Source: Clarkia xantiana subsp. parviflora (lineage: Eukaryota > Streptophyta > Magnoliopsida > Myrtales > Onagraceae). Taken from it: a stretch of 64,000 bases of DNA. The notes below the pieces were generated by a model. It saw only the letters and a program-made list of their open reading frames with translations, made no database searches and had not been told where the DNA came from. Shown here one piece after another: positions 29,386 to 42,859 of this stretch. Position numbers and translations under genes: made by a program. The stretch covers positions 14,787,134 to 14,851,133 of the forward strand of contig JAPTYO010000010.1 of the NCBI GenBank assembly GCA_036873135.1. Direction: 5' to 3'. Positions within the stretch are counted from its first letter, which is position 1. Every line of letters starts with the position of its first letter.

Positions 29386-32300
29386 ATGGAGTATGTCAGT
29401 CCTGAAGGTCTCCGTATTGATGGCCGGCGTCCCCTGGAGGTACTATTGGCGATTTTGTGTATTCAGTATAATATTCTGCTGTACGAATTTGGTCATAATG
29501 CTCTCACAAGGCAACTTGCTATAATGCGTCTGTGCAGTTTTACATAGTGTTGTAATTAAACAGAGCTGTTTTCATTTTGTGATCGATTCGGAACACAAGT
29601 TCCAATGTTCAGTGATCAAGCCTAAGTGACCATACTAGTACTGATCATATTAATGCCCGACTAGTGCCAAAGTCTGAAACTATCTGTTCCATTTTCTAAC
29701 CTTTTTTTTTCCTGCGTAAATATGTTCTAGATGAGGAAGCTTCATGCAGAGATGGGCGTTGTAGCAAAAGCGGATGGGTAATCTTTTTAGTGTATTCATT
29801 CAAGATTTATTGTTGTTTCAGTTTGTAAGTTTGGTGGTCCAAAATAGATTTAATGATTTGAACTTGCAGTTCTGCTGTCTTTGAAATGGGCAACACAAAA
29901 GTCATAGCTGCAGTTTATGGTCCTAGAGAGGTAGCTACCGGGTGACTGCTAGTATCTCTTCTAAACATATTTTGATTCTGAATATACTTTTTGTTCTTTT
30001 ATAATCACCATCATTTTGGGTTTGCACATTTTCAACATTATATATCATGAACATGATAGTGCCTAGTAATTTTTATGTTCTGCTTGTACTTGAACGGTTT
30101 GTGTCATTCATATACTAAAAGCATCTGTTATGCTCTTTAGGTTAAGAATAAGGGCCAACAAATTAATGACCAAGCTCTGGTAAGATGCTACTCATTAACC
30201 GCACATGATTTATTGTTACTATGCATGTCATTCTGGAACATTTTTTATACTACTTTTGCTATATACTTATCAGGTACGATGTGAGTACAGCATGGCTAGT
30301 TTTAGTACTGGAGATCGCATGAGAAAGCCTAAGGGTGATAGGTTGGTTTTGTTTATCTTTCACTTCATCTCTTTCTTCTACACTGATTTGTCTTGCAATG
30401 TATAAAGAGTTTGTTGAACTTGGTCAGTCTTCTTTTTGCTTTTGTATCCCTTTGGTTAAACTTGATTTATTGTCAAAGTACTAGTTATATGTAACCTTGA
30501 ATTTTTTCCTAAGGATTTTAGTGTTACCAAAATTAGATTTTTACACATCAGTAATTATAGGTCTTTATTTTCGATATTTTCCTTTTCCCATGTTCAAATT
30601 TTACTTTGAAAATGTAAGCTGCTTTAAAACATAAAAAAAATGAACTACTGTGATTTAGTTTTATTGATGAAGTTCTTTATATTAAATGGTGTTTGTACCA
30701 CTTGAAAGCCAATAAATCATTATAAAGGGTTAATAGGTCTTTTGGTCCATGATGTTTGACCATTTTTGGGTTTTGGTCCATGATGTTTTTTTTTCCTAGT
30801 TTTGGTACCATATGTTTGCAGATTTTTTCTAGTTTTGGTTCGACCGTTACGTTCCGTCCACTTTTTGACATGTACGAGTCACGTGATCCACCCTAAACTT
30901 TCAATTTTGTTCAATTTAGTCCCTCTAATACTTTTCTAACATTTTTTTTGTTCAATTTAGTCCCGAAGTTTCAAAAATTCAATTGGACTTATTGTCTAAT
31001 TGGGGTCAATTTTGAAACTTCGGGACTAAATTGAACAAAAAAAAAGGTTAAGAAAGTATTAGAGGTACTAAATTTAAAGTTTATAGTAGATCACGTGACT
31101 TGAACATGTCAAAAAATGGACGGAATGTAACGGTTAGACCAAAACTAGAAAAAATCTGCAAACATATGGTACCAAAACTAGGTAAAAAAAACATCATTGA
31201 CCAAAACCCAAAAGTTGTCAAACATTATAGACCAAAACACCTGTTAACCCCATTATAAATACTACTTGAAACAAGGACCTGGCCAACCTACCATAAAGTT
31301 ATATAGTTTTACTGGAAATTGGATAATTCAATCGCCAGCATTTTCAGATGATGGAATGCATTTCTATGGCTGTTGAGCAGTTTAGATTCTCAACATGATC
31401 ATGTGAACATAACCTTCTTGATTAATGTGGATTTTGTTGCATGCAGTTAATCTTCTAGAGAGTATGGATATAGATTATTTAACATTTATTTTGTACTATT
31501 TAGCAGTATTTTCTTGATAGTTGATGAGATTTGAATACCACGATCGATGTAACCGAATATATATCTTTCAATTCTATAACCTCCATAAGAAAAAAAATAT
31601 GATTATCCTGACATAATGGTGAACTGATGGTGTCATCAGGCGATCAACTGAGATATCTCTTGTAATACGTCAGACAATGGAAGCATGCATTTTGACTCAT
31701 CTGATGCCTCGATCTCAGGTTTCAATCTTGACTTATCCCAATCTCTCCAAACCATTTGATTTTTACCTGACCTTCTATTTTTCTTTCCAGATTGATATAT
31801 ATGTCCAGGTTCTTCAAGCCGATGGAGGTAAAAGCAGTAAACTTTTATAAATAGTTTTTGTGGCATTATTACGTACAATTTTCTGTTGGATTACTTGATG
31901 ATTTACAAATCTCCTGATAATCTGATTATTAATAAAATTGCTCTCTTCGCATTGTTGCACTGACTTTCTTATAGGAACAAGATCGGCTTGCATAAATGCA
32001 GCAACTTTGGCTCTAGCAGATGCTGCAATACCGATGCGTGATTTAGTCACATCTTGTAGTTCTGGGTATCTCAATAGCACACCATTGCTCGGTTAGTCCA
32101 TTGAATATTGGGGTCATTCGCCAATAACAGTTATTGATTTGAGTCTACAAATCATCACTTTATCTTCATCTGAGGCAACAGTTTTTTTTTTTTGACAGAT
32201 CTCAATTACGTGGAGGACAGTGCTGGAGGTCCTGATGTCACTGTTGGTCTCTTGCCCAAGATGGATAAAGTGACTCTTCTTCAGGTCTGTAACTTGCTAT

Positions 32301-32601
32301 CTTTACCCCTTTGTTTAGATGAAGTGAAGCGATTCGCGATTTCCTTAACTGTTTATGTAAAAATTGATTTTCTTATATGACAGATGGACTCGAAACTGCA
32401 AGTTGATGTCTTTGAGAATGTGATGCAACTTGCAGTGGAAGGCTGCAAAGCAGTGGCGACTTATATTCGAGAAGTACGCATCTTTCTTCCTTATTATGGT
32501 TGATCAAGGTTAATCATTCTTATGTTGTTTTCGGGTATCTATCTGGCTGGCAGGTCTTACTGGAGAATACCAAGCATTTGGAATACAACCGAGGCGTGTA
32601 A
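29386..32601 (+). CDS. RRP41: Exosome complex core subunit RRP41 (RNase PH fold)
   Basis: Eleven coding exons join in frame to 241 residues, the length I recall for Arabidopsis RRP41: 29386-29439, 29731-29777, 29870-29930, 30141-30179, 30274-30341, 31640-31718, 31791-31827, 31975-32091, 32199-32284, 32384-32473, 32554-32601. Hallmarks are MEYVSPEGLRIDGRRP at the N-terminus, SAVFEMGNTKVIAAVYGPRE, the phosphate-site region RRSTEISLVIRQTME, INAATLALADAAIPMRDL and LDLNYVEDSAGGPDVTV. RRP41 is part of the six-subunit RNase PH ring that degrades and trims RNA 3' ends in nucleus and cytoplasm. The plant subunit is reported to keep phosphorolytic activity. Intron 5 (30342-31639) is enlarged by a foldback transposon. 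A leader intron precedes the ATG. Confidence 0.96.
30727..31250. mobile_element. Foldback element inside RRP41 intron 5
   Basis: Ends GGGTTAATAGGTC and CACCTGTTAACCC with an exact 9-bp duplication CATTATAAA (30718-30726 and 31251-31259). The arms pair over most of the length (TTTTGGTCCATGATGTTTG and its complement). It has no GC-rich core. Same terminus type as the foldback at 178-962. Confidence 0.82.
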
Positions 32602-32871
32602 TCGCCGATATATAGTAGTAATCTTGCATACTTGGTGTTGAAGGAGATGAAACTTTTGGTCCAAGTTTCGGCTATCAAAGACAATTTTATCTGGTCTACC
32701 GATAGACCGTATTTTGTTAGTGTATTAGATAGTTGTTCTTAAGAGTAATCGCTAATCCTTGCCCCTTGCGATGTGGGCTATGCATTTGGTTGTTACCCAT
32801 CCATCAAGTTATCATTTGCGAAGCCACTTGCAATATGATCAATGTAAATGAGTACTTTATATTTAAGAAAA

Positions 32872-33130
32872 CTAGAAGTCGGCGCATGCGTTGCACGCGC
32901 GGCCGTTGTTTTTTTATTGACTTTGTTCGAAAAATGGATTAGAATACGAGGGGATGAGGTTTTGTTGTTCAGAGAGCTTCACAATTTCTTTTTTCTTCCA
33001 ATTATACATGAACTTCTTTCTGTAATTAGAACTGTCAATCTACAGAAGCACAAGCAAGACGGTTTAAGGCTAAAATGCCAACTACATTTGGTGTCAAGAA
33101 CTGACCTTAATCATATCATTTTTTAGTATT
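32872..33130 (-). mobile_element. Probable Helitron 3' terminus (reverse orientation)
   Basis: On the minus strand the sequence GCGCGTGCAACGCATGCGCC forms a hairpin followed by CGACTTCTAG and then T at the plus-strand boundary 32872, the CTAG/T pattern of Helitron 3' ends. The 5' end was not found, so the extent is a guess. It lies about 270 bp past the RRP41 stop. Confidence 0.4.
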
Positions 33131-33714
33131 AACTGCTCATGCTGCATAAGCTTTTCAAATGCAATATTAGCATATACCAGGTCAGTTTTCTTTTTGCTCA
33201 ATTTCCCTCAACTATTTGGAAGTAATATAACAAAAACGTACTAATAAAGAAATGGTTAAGAAAGAGAAATGAACTCAACACCAAAATGTTAGAAAAAAAT
33301 CATTGAGAGCTAACTTGTGTCTTTCCTCCACAAATTTGTTGAGTTGTTCATATAGATTTTTTGCATAAGACTTACAATAACACTTTTTAATAGTACAGTA
33401 CAAGGTCTACACTCATAGGCAACCTATTTAAAAAATGCAGATTACATGAAATCATTAGACTAAAATACATTTTACATAGAGAGTGGTAATGTCGCAGTTT
33501 TAAAAGTAACAAGTAACATGCTCCTAAAGTGAAAATAACCTATTAAAAAGATGGAAATCAAGCGTAGAGACAGATAGTTCAATTCAAATATCAATAACAA
33601 GTAGCAAAAGAACCCATAGGTTCATTCATATGCCAACTGAAAAGAATGGAGCATTTTAAAAAAATCACTACTAAACATTGTATATTCAACTCTTTCCCAC
33701 CAACCATTGTGCTT

Positions 33715-34610
33715 CTTACAATAACCTGGGAGAGGTCTGAAGTTTGGCCCTTGTTAATTTGAGAGGTCTGAAGATTGAAATGGTGATAACTGAGGTCTGA
33801 AGTTTGGACTTTGTGATTTTTAGGTTTTCCGTCCAAATTTTCTGTCAAATTTAACAGAACCGTGTGAAATGTCAAAAATACCCTTTTGTAATATTTGAAT
33901 TAATAAAAAGTTTAATTAATATAAAGATGAAATGACAAAAATACCCCTGTCCATAATTTAAACCTAACCCAACTCCGACCACCACCACGGCTCCGGCCGG
34001 CCACCACCCTCTCCGGCGACCACCACTCTCTCCGGCGACCACCACCCTCTCCGGCCGGCCACCACCCTCTCCGACGACCGCCACCACGGCCTCAATTGGG
34101 CCCAAATCGGAGCCACCGGCCCCGATTGGGCCCAAATCGGAGCTCTGTGGCCCCAAATCGGAGCCACATAGCTCCGATCGGAGCCACCGAGCTCCGATCG
34201 GAGCTTTGTGGCTCCGATTAGGGCCCAATCGGGGCCGGTGGCTCCGATTTGGGTCCAATTGGGGCCGTGGTGGCGATCGTCGAAGAGGGTGGTGGCCGGC
34301 CGGAGAGGGTGGTGGTCGCCGGAGAGGGTGGTGGTCGCCGGAGTTGGGTAGTGGCCGGCCGGAGCCGTGGTGGTGGCTGGAGTTGGGTGGTGGCCTTAAG
34401 GGCATTTTCGTCTTTTCATTGAATCATGTGAGATGCAAGAAGGGTATTTTTGGATTTTTTTTTTATTTCTGGTCACATGCAATGCACATGACCAACTTCC
34501 GTCAGTTTTACCGGAAAAAACTAACGGAGACCTCTATTATCTACAAGTCGAAACTTCAGACCTTTGTTATCACCATTTCAAACTTCAGACCTCTCCCAGG
34601 TTATTGACCC
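33715..34610. mobile_element. Foldback element with GC-rich core
   Basis: The left arm ACAATAACCTGGGAGAGGTC pairs with GACCTCTCCCAGGTTATTG at the right. The right end reads GGTTATTGACCC, but the left GGG is mutated and no target duplication survives. The core (about 33970-34400) is a palindrome of CCGGCGACCACCAC and GCTCCGATCGGAGC-type repeats. It keeps frames open on both strands (177 and 133 codons) that are not genes. Confidence 0.7.
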
Positions 34611-35055
34611 TTTTTTTAATGGATCATTATTACTTTTATTTTTTTTCCTTAGGTATTTGTGTCCCTTTTTCTGTCTATAAATATTGGCCAAATAAAATTA
34701 TTTTTTAGTACAAAGGGGCACCAACGCTAGCAAATCTAGGAATGTAGGGTTTAGCATAACCTGGATCTGATTCTTAAAGTTTAATCATGAGTATTATTCC
34801 ATATATTCTGACATTATTGAAAAGATGTGAGTTTAAAGCGCTATTTGAATTAGTAACAGAATAATCATTAACGAAAATCAAACAATGGCAATCAATAACA
34901 GAGTAAGTTTAATGCATGTAAGAAGCAAGTAGGCATATATAGTAAAATAACTACTAAACCCAGTTTCGATCTCATGAACAAACGGTTGATCCAATAAGTT
35001 TTTTTGCATTTCTATAACACTGTCAGCAAAATTAGTGCCAAAAGATAGGAGATAA

Positions 35056-35104
35056 TTTGTACATATGGTGTGTCAACATTTTGTACATATGGTGTGTCAA
35101 CATT
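35056..35104. repeat. Tandem duplication, 24-25 bp unit
   Basis: TTTGTACATATGGTGTGTCA and its continuation occur twice in direct succession without mismatch. Confidence 0.85.
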
Positions 35105-37253
35105 TGCAAAAGCAGTTTAATTAATACAAGATAGTGAAGATTCATGTCTCATCATGCATGAGCAGCAGAGCTCTCAAACACAAAACAAGCTTTAATCAAC
35201 CAAGCTATTTTAAGCTCTCTTTTGAAGTCAAATCAATTACAGACCTTTAGAAAACTGGTAAAAGTGGATACAATAAACCAACCTTATCTTGTATAAGCCA
35301 TAATAGGGAGTGGTGCATAACGTATAGACTCTGAGTTAACAAAAATTATTAAAGAAAGTTCAGTGAGAATATATAATGGCAATCAGATCTAAATTGATAT
35401 GTCCGTTCAAGTTTTCCGGATGAAATATATATATAAGCAATTAAAACAAGAAATTAATCAAGAAAAATGACAACTTACCAGATTCAGAATAGGTGATAAG
35501 CATCGACGACTGCAAAGACAATGAAATGGAGTTAGCCTTAAGAAAGGTTCATTACTTTTGTCTTCATAGCAAGAACAAGTATATAACAAGTTAACAACAT
35601 ATATGATGTATATGATATATAGTTAAAAAAAAATCCCTCCTGCACCAAATTTGTAATTATTTATCCAATTACTTGTATTCCTCTAAACTGGGAAGACAAA
35701 GTCATTATTTGAAACAGTCGCTAACCGGAAAATCCACTACTTATATCACATAACAAGGAAACAACATATTTTCATTGGCATAAATAGGCTTATTATCTAG
35801 AGATACCCGAGAATGAAGCACTTGGCAGGGAACACCTTGGGAAAACAATGATTTTTCACATTGGGCAGGGTTGAACCTTCCTGAAATAAAACAATTGATA
35901 CAACACAAGGTTATTATTAGTAAATATCAAAACGTGCATTGCAAGGCTTATTTGAGAATAGTATATGTTTACACATAGAATTTTGACTTGCATGGTAACT
36001 ATTCTATGTGAGTCTCTTACATCAAAGTACATATATAATATAATCGAGATCACCATATTTAAAAGAAAAAAATACACTCACCTGCAGGTACTTGGAATAG
36101 TGTAATTAAATCCAAAAGTTACTGTAAGAAGTCAACAAAATATCATTATGGTAGAATATTATTACTTGAAAATATAACATAACAAAAGATATCTTATCTA
36201 TGTACATTATGAAGATCTTGCTGAAATCCTTCCTTATTTACATAACCTTCATATAGTAGGTTGCATCACAAATGTTACCTTTGACGTTTATCTTTTTGGT
36301 AATATTCCAAGTCTTAGACCAATTATTAAAGTATAAATTGCTTATTATGAGAATTCACTGAGCAAAATGGGACATCAAGAACAATGTAATTATTCTGTTG
36401 ACATAGATGATGAAACGGCCGAAGTCCAACTACATTAAAGATAAAACAAGATCAGGATCATGCTGACCAAATATTACTTGCCCCTATCACATATTTAACA
36501 ACATATGAAATTGATCGTTTTTTTCTACTTGGAAAGATTTAGGTCAAACTGTCTTACTGATGTTATCCATTCCAAACATGATTAAAGGATGTGTAAAATG
36601 TATCAAAATCGAGTCAAGAAAACATTAGTCTGAAACTAAGTTCAGAGACTACCTTTGTGAGCAAATCCTAGGGCCATGTTGAACGGAGCTAATCATCAAG
36701 ATCTCTATCATTGTTACTGGTAGGCAGATCTCTTACGGGATGGGGTAGATGTTGCAGAGCTCGAGTAGAGCAGAGGGATCTGGCGACTCACATTATTATG
36801 GGGTAACCGCCAAAGTAGAGCATCAAATTCGCATGGCTATACTGGAGAGTAAGGATTTATTTGTCGAGTGAATACTAAGAAGAATCCAATATGTTGAAGC
36901 AGAGAATGAAATAGATTGCAGCAAACGACAATTAGTTGAAGTAAATAATGAAATCAACTGCAGCAAATGTAAAACAGATAATTAAAGACTATTGTAGAGG
37001 CAGATAAGTGTACAAGCATTTTGGTCGTTGGCTGCTAACTGGTCCAACAGAAAAATAAGGAAAAACTTAAAAAATGTAATGGTTCTAAAAAGAAGTGGAA
37101 TAAAATTTTCGCTGGGGCATTTTCACAAACACGTTGTCGACATTATAAAGATTGCAGTTTTAACGTCACTATGCAATAAACAAATCCATTGACTCAGCAT
37201 GTAAACCAATCCACTGATTTAGCATGTAAGCCAATTTGATTAAATTGAGACAT

Positions 37254-37365
37254 GATTTTGAAATAAATCGGCAGAGATAGAAGGAATTATCATATGTATT
37301 CATCCGATTGATTTTGAAATAAATCGGCAGAGATAAAAGGAATTATCATATGTATTCATCCGATA
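37254..37365. repeat. Tandem duplication, 56-bp unit
   Basis: The unit beginning GATTTTGAAATAAATCGGCA and ending CATCCGAT appears twice, with a single G/A difference noticed (GATAGAAG versus GATAAAAG). This indicates a recent duplication. Confidence 0.88.
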
Positions 37366-38686
37366 GTTGGACTGGAAACGACATTTATGGGCTAGAGAAG
37401 TTACTTGCAGTAGTGAGGGGCCATCTGCATGTCGTGGATAACTAAGGCGAATTCGCTGTGCTTTTGGCGGCGTACCTTGTTCGTGGCTGGTAGGAAGATG
37501 TTCAGTAACGCTGCAACTACGAATGCTTGAAGCAAAGGATGAATATCGCGGCCGTAGGTTGCAGAATTGAAGGGATGAGATTGAGGAAATTGTACATTGG
37601 CTGCAACAGTCGAACTGGTATTGAACGGTTGAGGTTCTTTGAATAGGTACCAAACCTTGATGAGACTGCCAAAAGCTACAGATGTTTGGTTGGTCAAGCA
37701 TTGTGTCTATTGGGTGTGAGTACAGGAGCAACATTTAATATAGGTTATAGATTCTTCTAAATTCATATTCAATTGTTATTCTGACAATAAATTAAATTGC
37801 TTAATATTATAAAAAATCGGAAGCCCGAATTCATAATTTTGAAGTAACTTTCCCTATATAACTTGAATGAACAAATTGATAAAACATGTTGTATTTATAA
37901 AGTCGAACCAAGTTTAAATTTCATTCGAAACAACTCCTTGAAAGGGTTTTAACAATAATTTTGTGTATATAAAATTACTATTTAAATTTTGACTTAATTA
38001 TAAATCGGTACTTTAACTATAGTTTTTTAAAATTGGCTATATGAACTTTCGTTTTTTTTAGTAAATTGCTACATCAGTTTCAATTTACGTTAAATTGGAT
38101 AACAAAATGAACATGTTCTGGCCATGTGAAGTCTTTTAATAGGTACCGAATTTTTAATAGGTACCGAAGATTAATTTGTTAATAATTTAAAAAATTTCAG
38201 CAAAATACATTTAAATATACTTTCAAATTAAACGTTCAATTGGGGGCATTTGTTGCAATCTTTTTAATTAGTGCTAATTCTTATTAAACTACTCATAAAA
38301 AACCAACATGAGACATATTTATTTTCTATTTAATTTGATTTACATTGTAACGAACATAGTAATTTACTAAAAAATTAATTAGTATACAATTTTTAAAAAT
38401 TAAAATTTCGATGTGAGTTATAATTATTTAGTGATTAGGTTACTAGTCCTATAGAATATACTTTCTTAGCCCATAACGCCAAGCCCATTATTTTTTGCCA
38501 TCTTATTACGAGCCGTCGAGCCCCTTGTTTGCAGGAAGCTTCGTCTTCCTCGTCGTTTCCTCTGTTTCTCATCTTCAATTGAAATCTGAAGTGTCGTTCG
38601 AGCAGAGTACTGTGTAGACTCACGTCACTGGTTAACAAATTGCGGAGGAGTTGGGTTGAATTTGTGCACTGATCAGCTGACATCCG

Positions 38687-40419
38687 ATGGAAGAACAAGA
38701 AGCAGCCGCCGCTCAAAGCTATGGAGTTCCTAGTGAGATGGAACAAAAACATGTTCAAGAAGTCGAAAGGGAGGGCGACGTTGATCGATATGCTTTGGAA
38801 TTTCTGGATTCCGTGGACGGCTATCTAACCCTAGTTGATTCTTTGTCTTCAGTACTTCGCCAGGTACAAGATAACTAGCCGCTCATGGCCATTGTGGATT
38901 ACAAACCATCTGCTTTGCATCTGGATCATCACTGTTTTATAGATTATCGCTTCATTTACGAAGTGAATGAAATTGTTCGATTCGTCATTTTCCATATGTG
39001 CTGCTTATTTTTACAGTCTCGACTCTTGTTGATACGCATGATTGGGTGCTTGTGCTTCTCTATTAGCTTTAAAGTAGAATTACGCTATCAAGTTTCGTCA
39101 TTGTTTTTCTTTATGTGTAATGTGCTGAACAGAATCTTTAAGTGAGTCACTGACATTTTCATTTTGCTAAATTAAAAGGGATGGCTGGAACTAGCAAGTG
39201 CTAGACACTCTATGGGTTCTATGCGCGTCAATGGTGCTTTATTTGATCTTAAAGACCATTCAGCTTCAACTCATCTTCAAGTAACCCAACCTGACGGTAA
39301 GGACTCAGCTTGCATCTTTTTTGCCTTATTTGCTTGAGCAGAGTTGAGAACATTCTGAATTTCACCGAATAGTTTACAACATTGTCAGATAAACTGGAAG
39401 TTTGATTTCCTTTTCCAGATAGCTGTTGCTTGCTGTTTTTTATGATATGTTTTCTGCATCTCTTCAGTTTTGGAATTATAGACACATTTTCTGTTCGAAA
39501 ATCCAATGTGTCTTTGAACTACTCAGGGACTGAAATTTTGTCTTCATTAGTCTGATGAAGTTCCCTGATTTAGCACAACAATCTCATTTTCATATCTGGA
39601 TCTCTGCAGCTGAAGGGTCCAATGGGGGGCAGCCGCACTTTAGCCTGCATAAATGGACGCCTTTTGAAAATGGAGAAAGCTGTTCTGGAGAATTGAGCAA
39701 GGAGAAGATGCAGAAGAGATCTGAGAGCCCACAATTACGAGAGAGAGTTGCATCCAAGCCTTCTGGTATTTACATCATATTTGAGCAGATAAATTGTTTA
39801 TTATTAGTAAATAAGAGCAACGTTTATCGCAAGTTGTATCAAACTCTGTGGAAGTTTCTTATGTACAAAAATTCTCACCTGGTTTTACCCTCAATATGAA
39901 GAAACCCAGGAAATGAACTCGGAGAAGAACGATTCACAACTGAGAGTTCATGACCCAGTAAGTAATAGTTCTTATCAGAACAGCTCATTTTACCTACCCT
40001 ACCAATAAAATAAGTACTTCACTGAAATTGCAAATTGACTGATAATAATCAAATTTATTTATTTTGTTTAGGTCAAGCAAGAGCGGTCCAAGTTGCTGTC
40101 AGTTTTTGGAACACTGGTGTCACCGAAGCTCCGGTCTACACAAGTTTCCTTTGAAACAGGTGCTTTATATACTTGACTACACATCTTGGTTCCATTTGTA
40201 TGAATCTATTTGTTGAGCTGTAATAGAAGCAATGACTGGTGCGGTGATATCTCAAGTAGTTATTCGGTTTTATATGCAGCACTGGATATTCTAGTGGAAG
40301 CAGCAAATGTGCGATCTTCTATGCTATCCGCGCACCACCAAGTGAAGAGAGGATTACAAAATGAAGGGACCGGGAAACGATCCCCAGAAGTTACTGACTC
40401 GGTTTCGTCTAATGAATGA
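38687..40419 (+). CDS. CCDC115/VMA22-like V-ATPase assembly factor
   Basis: Six exons join in frame to 244 residues: 38687-38863, 39179-39296, 39610-39765, 39902-39957, 40072-40159, 40280-40419. The N-terminal helical part DRYALEFLDSVDGYLTLVDS followed by GWLELASARHSMG is typical of the plant coiled-coil family related to animal CCDC115 and yeast Vma22, which help assemble the membrane sector of the vacuolar H+-ATPase in the ER. The middle (about 100-165) is polar and poorly conserved. The C-terminus has LLSVFGTLVSPKLRSTQVSF and ALDILVEAANVRSSML, the second conserved block. Exon 4 depends on a weak acceptor (ATATGAAG) but keeps the frame. The family assignment rests on these two blocks; function is inferred from distant homologues. 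Confidence 0.85.
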
Positions 40420-41307
40420 TCATCAATTTTGTAGGTGAAGAGGCACAATATGGAAGAGAAATTTGAAGCAGACTGAGACATGGATCTTGAAATCTGCAGT
40501 GAAGCAATTTTTGCTCTGTATTCGGTCTCTTTTAGCTAATTAGCTTGGTGTAGTTCTACAGATCCTGTGTCTTGTATGAAGCAGTTGAACTGAATCCACT
40601 TTATGAAATTGCAATTTAGTGAGCGTTTTGTTTTAATCCAAGTAGTCGATTTGATTGCATTAAACCTGATTAAGTTCTAGTTATCCTCAATTCAAGTCAA
40701 TTTGCTCTGGGTAAGTACGACTTGCTTCAGTGTAAACTGAAAGATAATGCTATTCAATAGACTACCATAAGCTTTCGTATGTATATACATACATATATGT
40801 TGAGAAATGTGTAATTAAAGGTGTTTGGTTGTCTAGCAAGTTTTCCATGAAAAGTTACGCGGTGTCACCACCCACCAACTTATGGGGCCTGCGAATCCGC
40901 ATCCCGTCGGATATGGGACGATGTGCGGCTTTGTGAAACCGCCCGTCTCGCACGTGTATTATATATATATCATATGTATTATGAATATACATTTAATCAT
41001 TTATGGATGTTTATTAAAATGTGTATATATCATCTTATTTATATAGATTTTCTTTGTATGAATTTTACTTGTTCTCTAAGAATATGTATCCCTAAGAGCA
41101 TCCATAGTGATATTACGTGGGATTACTTGAATGTAGTTCATACATATTTTTTTTTTATGTAAATGACACTATGTATGTGAATAAATATCATCTATTTAAA
41201 TTTCCTCTTCTATTACTTCTTTATTTCTTCAGCACGAATTCACTCAGTTTTTCTAATTGTCTGATTCCCAAAGTCCGACGACTTCATTCAGTCTTTGTAA
41301 TTTCTAA
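40420..41307. other. 3' flank of the CCDC115-like gene and intergenic DNA
   Basis: It contains the presumed 3' UTR, a (TA)-rich stretch, and at about 41092 the sequence TAAGAGCATCCATAGTG, which matches one terminus of the 417-bp MITE family. The opposite end was not found. Confidence 0.45.
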
Positions 41308-41728
41308 GGGTTAAGAACGTATAAATTTTCTAAGGTTTGCCCTATAGATTTTGGTGTCTGGAGTTTAAATTGTTGATATTGACTGTATGAAATTTTAATT
41401 TTGTTGAAATTTGCTGTCTCCGTCCATTTTTGTTGTCAAATTTGACATAATGGTATGAAAAGTCGAAATTGCCCCTAATACTATTATGTTTACTCCGGCC
41501 ACCACTCTTCACCGACCGACCACCATCCAACTAGGGGCAATTTTGTAATTTTTTATCGGGTCATGTGACAAGCACATGACCAAGTTTTATCAATTTTAAC
41601 AGCAAATTTGGACGAAGAAAGTAAATTTCAACAAAGTTGAAACTTCAGACAGTTAATACAACAATTTAAACTTTAAACACAAATATCTCACATATGACAA
41701 ACTTCAGACGATTATAGATTGTTAACCC
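41308..41728. mobile_element. Short foldback element with exact 9-bp target duplication
   Basis: Starts GGGTTAAGAACG and ends ATTGTTAACCC, flanked by AATTTCTAA on both sides (41299-41307 and 41729-41737). Pairing between arms is imperfect. It retains the TTTGGACGAAG motif and the 23-bp near-palindrome (41559-41581), but the GC-rich core is reduced to about 60 bp. Member of the GGGTTAA family. Confidence 0.72.
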
Positions 41729-42243
41729 AATTTCTAATTCATCGCAAGGCATCATCATCAACAACTGTGATTCCTTCCATTAGAAGAGAACAGTCATAAT
41801 ACCTATTGTATCTCATCTCATTTTGTTTTTCTTAATTTAATATATCTTGTAAGCTAACTATCATTGCTCTATTTAATTTTGTACGAGGTGATGTTTGCTG
41901 AATCCAAACAAAATTCTCCTAGCAACTAAACCAACCCTTATACGGTGGAGGTATACATTAGTGCTCTTTCTTGATTCTTCGCTTCCGCCAGAGAATCACC
42001 GGAATCACTTCCGCTTATGTTTGGTCTCCACGGACGATCGACGCATATGCAGAGCAGAAATCGGATGTTGATTCTTCACCGGGATAAACTAAGATAAGCT
42101 CAAATCTCTAATAATATTACTTTGTTGGACTGATTTTTAGAGCCAGCAGTTTTATTATAAATGTTAATTTGGTTAAGCTTTTCATTTATCGTAACACTTA
42201 ATATTATATGATATATATGTTATAGTGTGATGGAAAAAAAAAC

Positions 42244-42798
42244 TAGGGGTGGCAATTCGTGCTATCATGCGCATCAGTGATCGTGTCGTGTTAAACTTAG
42301 TGAACACGAACACGCACGATAAGCTTATCGTGCCACATTTTACAAACACGAACACGGCACGAATATTTTCGTACGTGTTCGTGTCGTGCTATCGTGTTGT
42401 GAAGGATATTAGGCTGTATATATATATATACGAGATCTTTGAGCAAAAATCAAAATGATAAACATCATATTTAAAAAAAAAACCATGAATTAATATGTCA
42501 CTATTCATAAGTTAGTATTATATAGTTTAAAAACACTAAATATTAAACCACTAATTGGAGGTAATATATAAGATTTACTCAAAAAATACTTAAAATTTAG
42601 TCTTATTAGCACAACGTTATCGTGCTATCGTGCGTGTTGTGTTAGGATACTCAAACACGAACACAACACGGAAGTTATATCGTGTTAATCGTGTTCGTGC
42701 TATCGTGTTATCGTTCTGCCATATGCTAGCATGAACACGGTTTTTTTCGTGCGTGTTCGTGTCGTGCTATCGTGTCAAGTCACAATTTGTCGGCCCTA
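42244..42798. mobile_element. hAT-type MITE, 555 bp
   Basis: Begins TAGGGGTGGCAATTCGTG and ends CACAATTTGTCGGCCCTA (imperfect inverted repeats), with 8-bp duplication AAAAAAAC on both sides (42236-42243 and 42799-42806). Subterminal regions are filled with GAACACGA / TCGTGTTCGTG motifs, as expected for hAT transposase binding. No coding capacity. Confidence 0.75.
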
Positions 42799-42859
42799 AA
42801 AAAAACACTGTCAAACATGATTTGATCGATTGCTGGATCATATTTCTATGAAACATAAA

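Larger units (their letters stand above)
34611..38686. other. Intergenic region, mostly unassigned
   Basis: AT-rich. A minus-strand frame at 37401-37697 (98 codons) and its overlapping neighbour at 37300-37734 look moderately protein-like but match nothing I know, so they may be an exon or chance. Two short tandem duplications occur (35056-35104 and 37254-37365). The last about 150 bases form the leader of the CCDC115-like gene. Confidence 0.4.

Noticed and set aside
33872..34607. ORFs of 177 and 133 codons in opposite directions
   Set aside because: They are mirror frames of a GC-rich palindrome in a foldback transposon, rich in Pro/His/Gly/Trp repeats and without family motifs.
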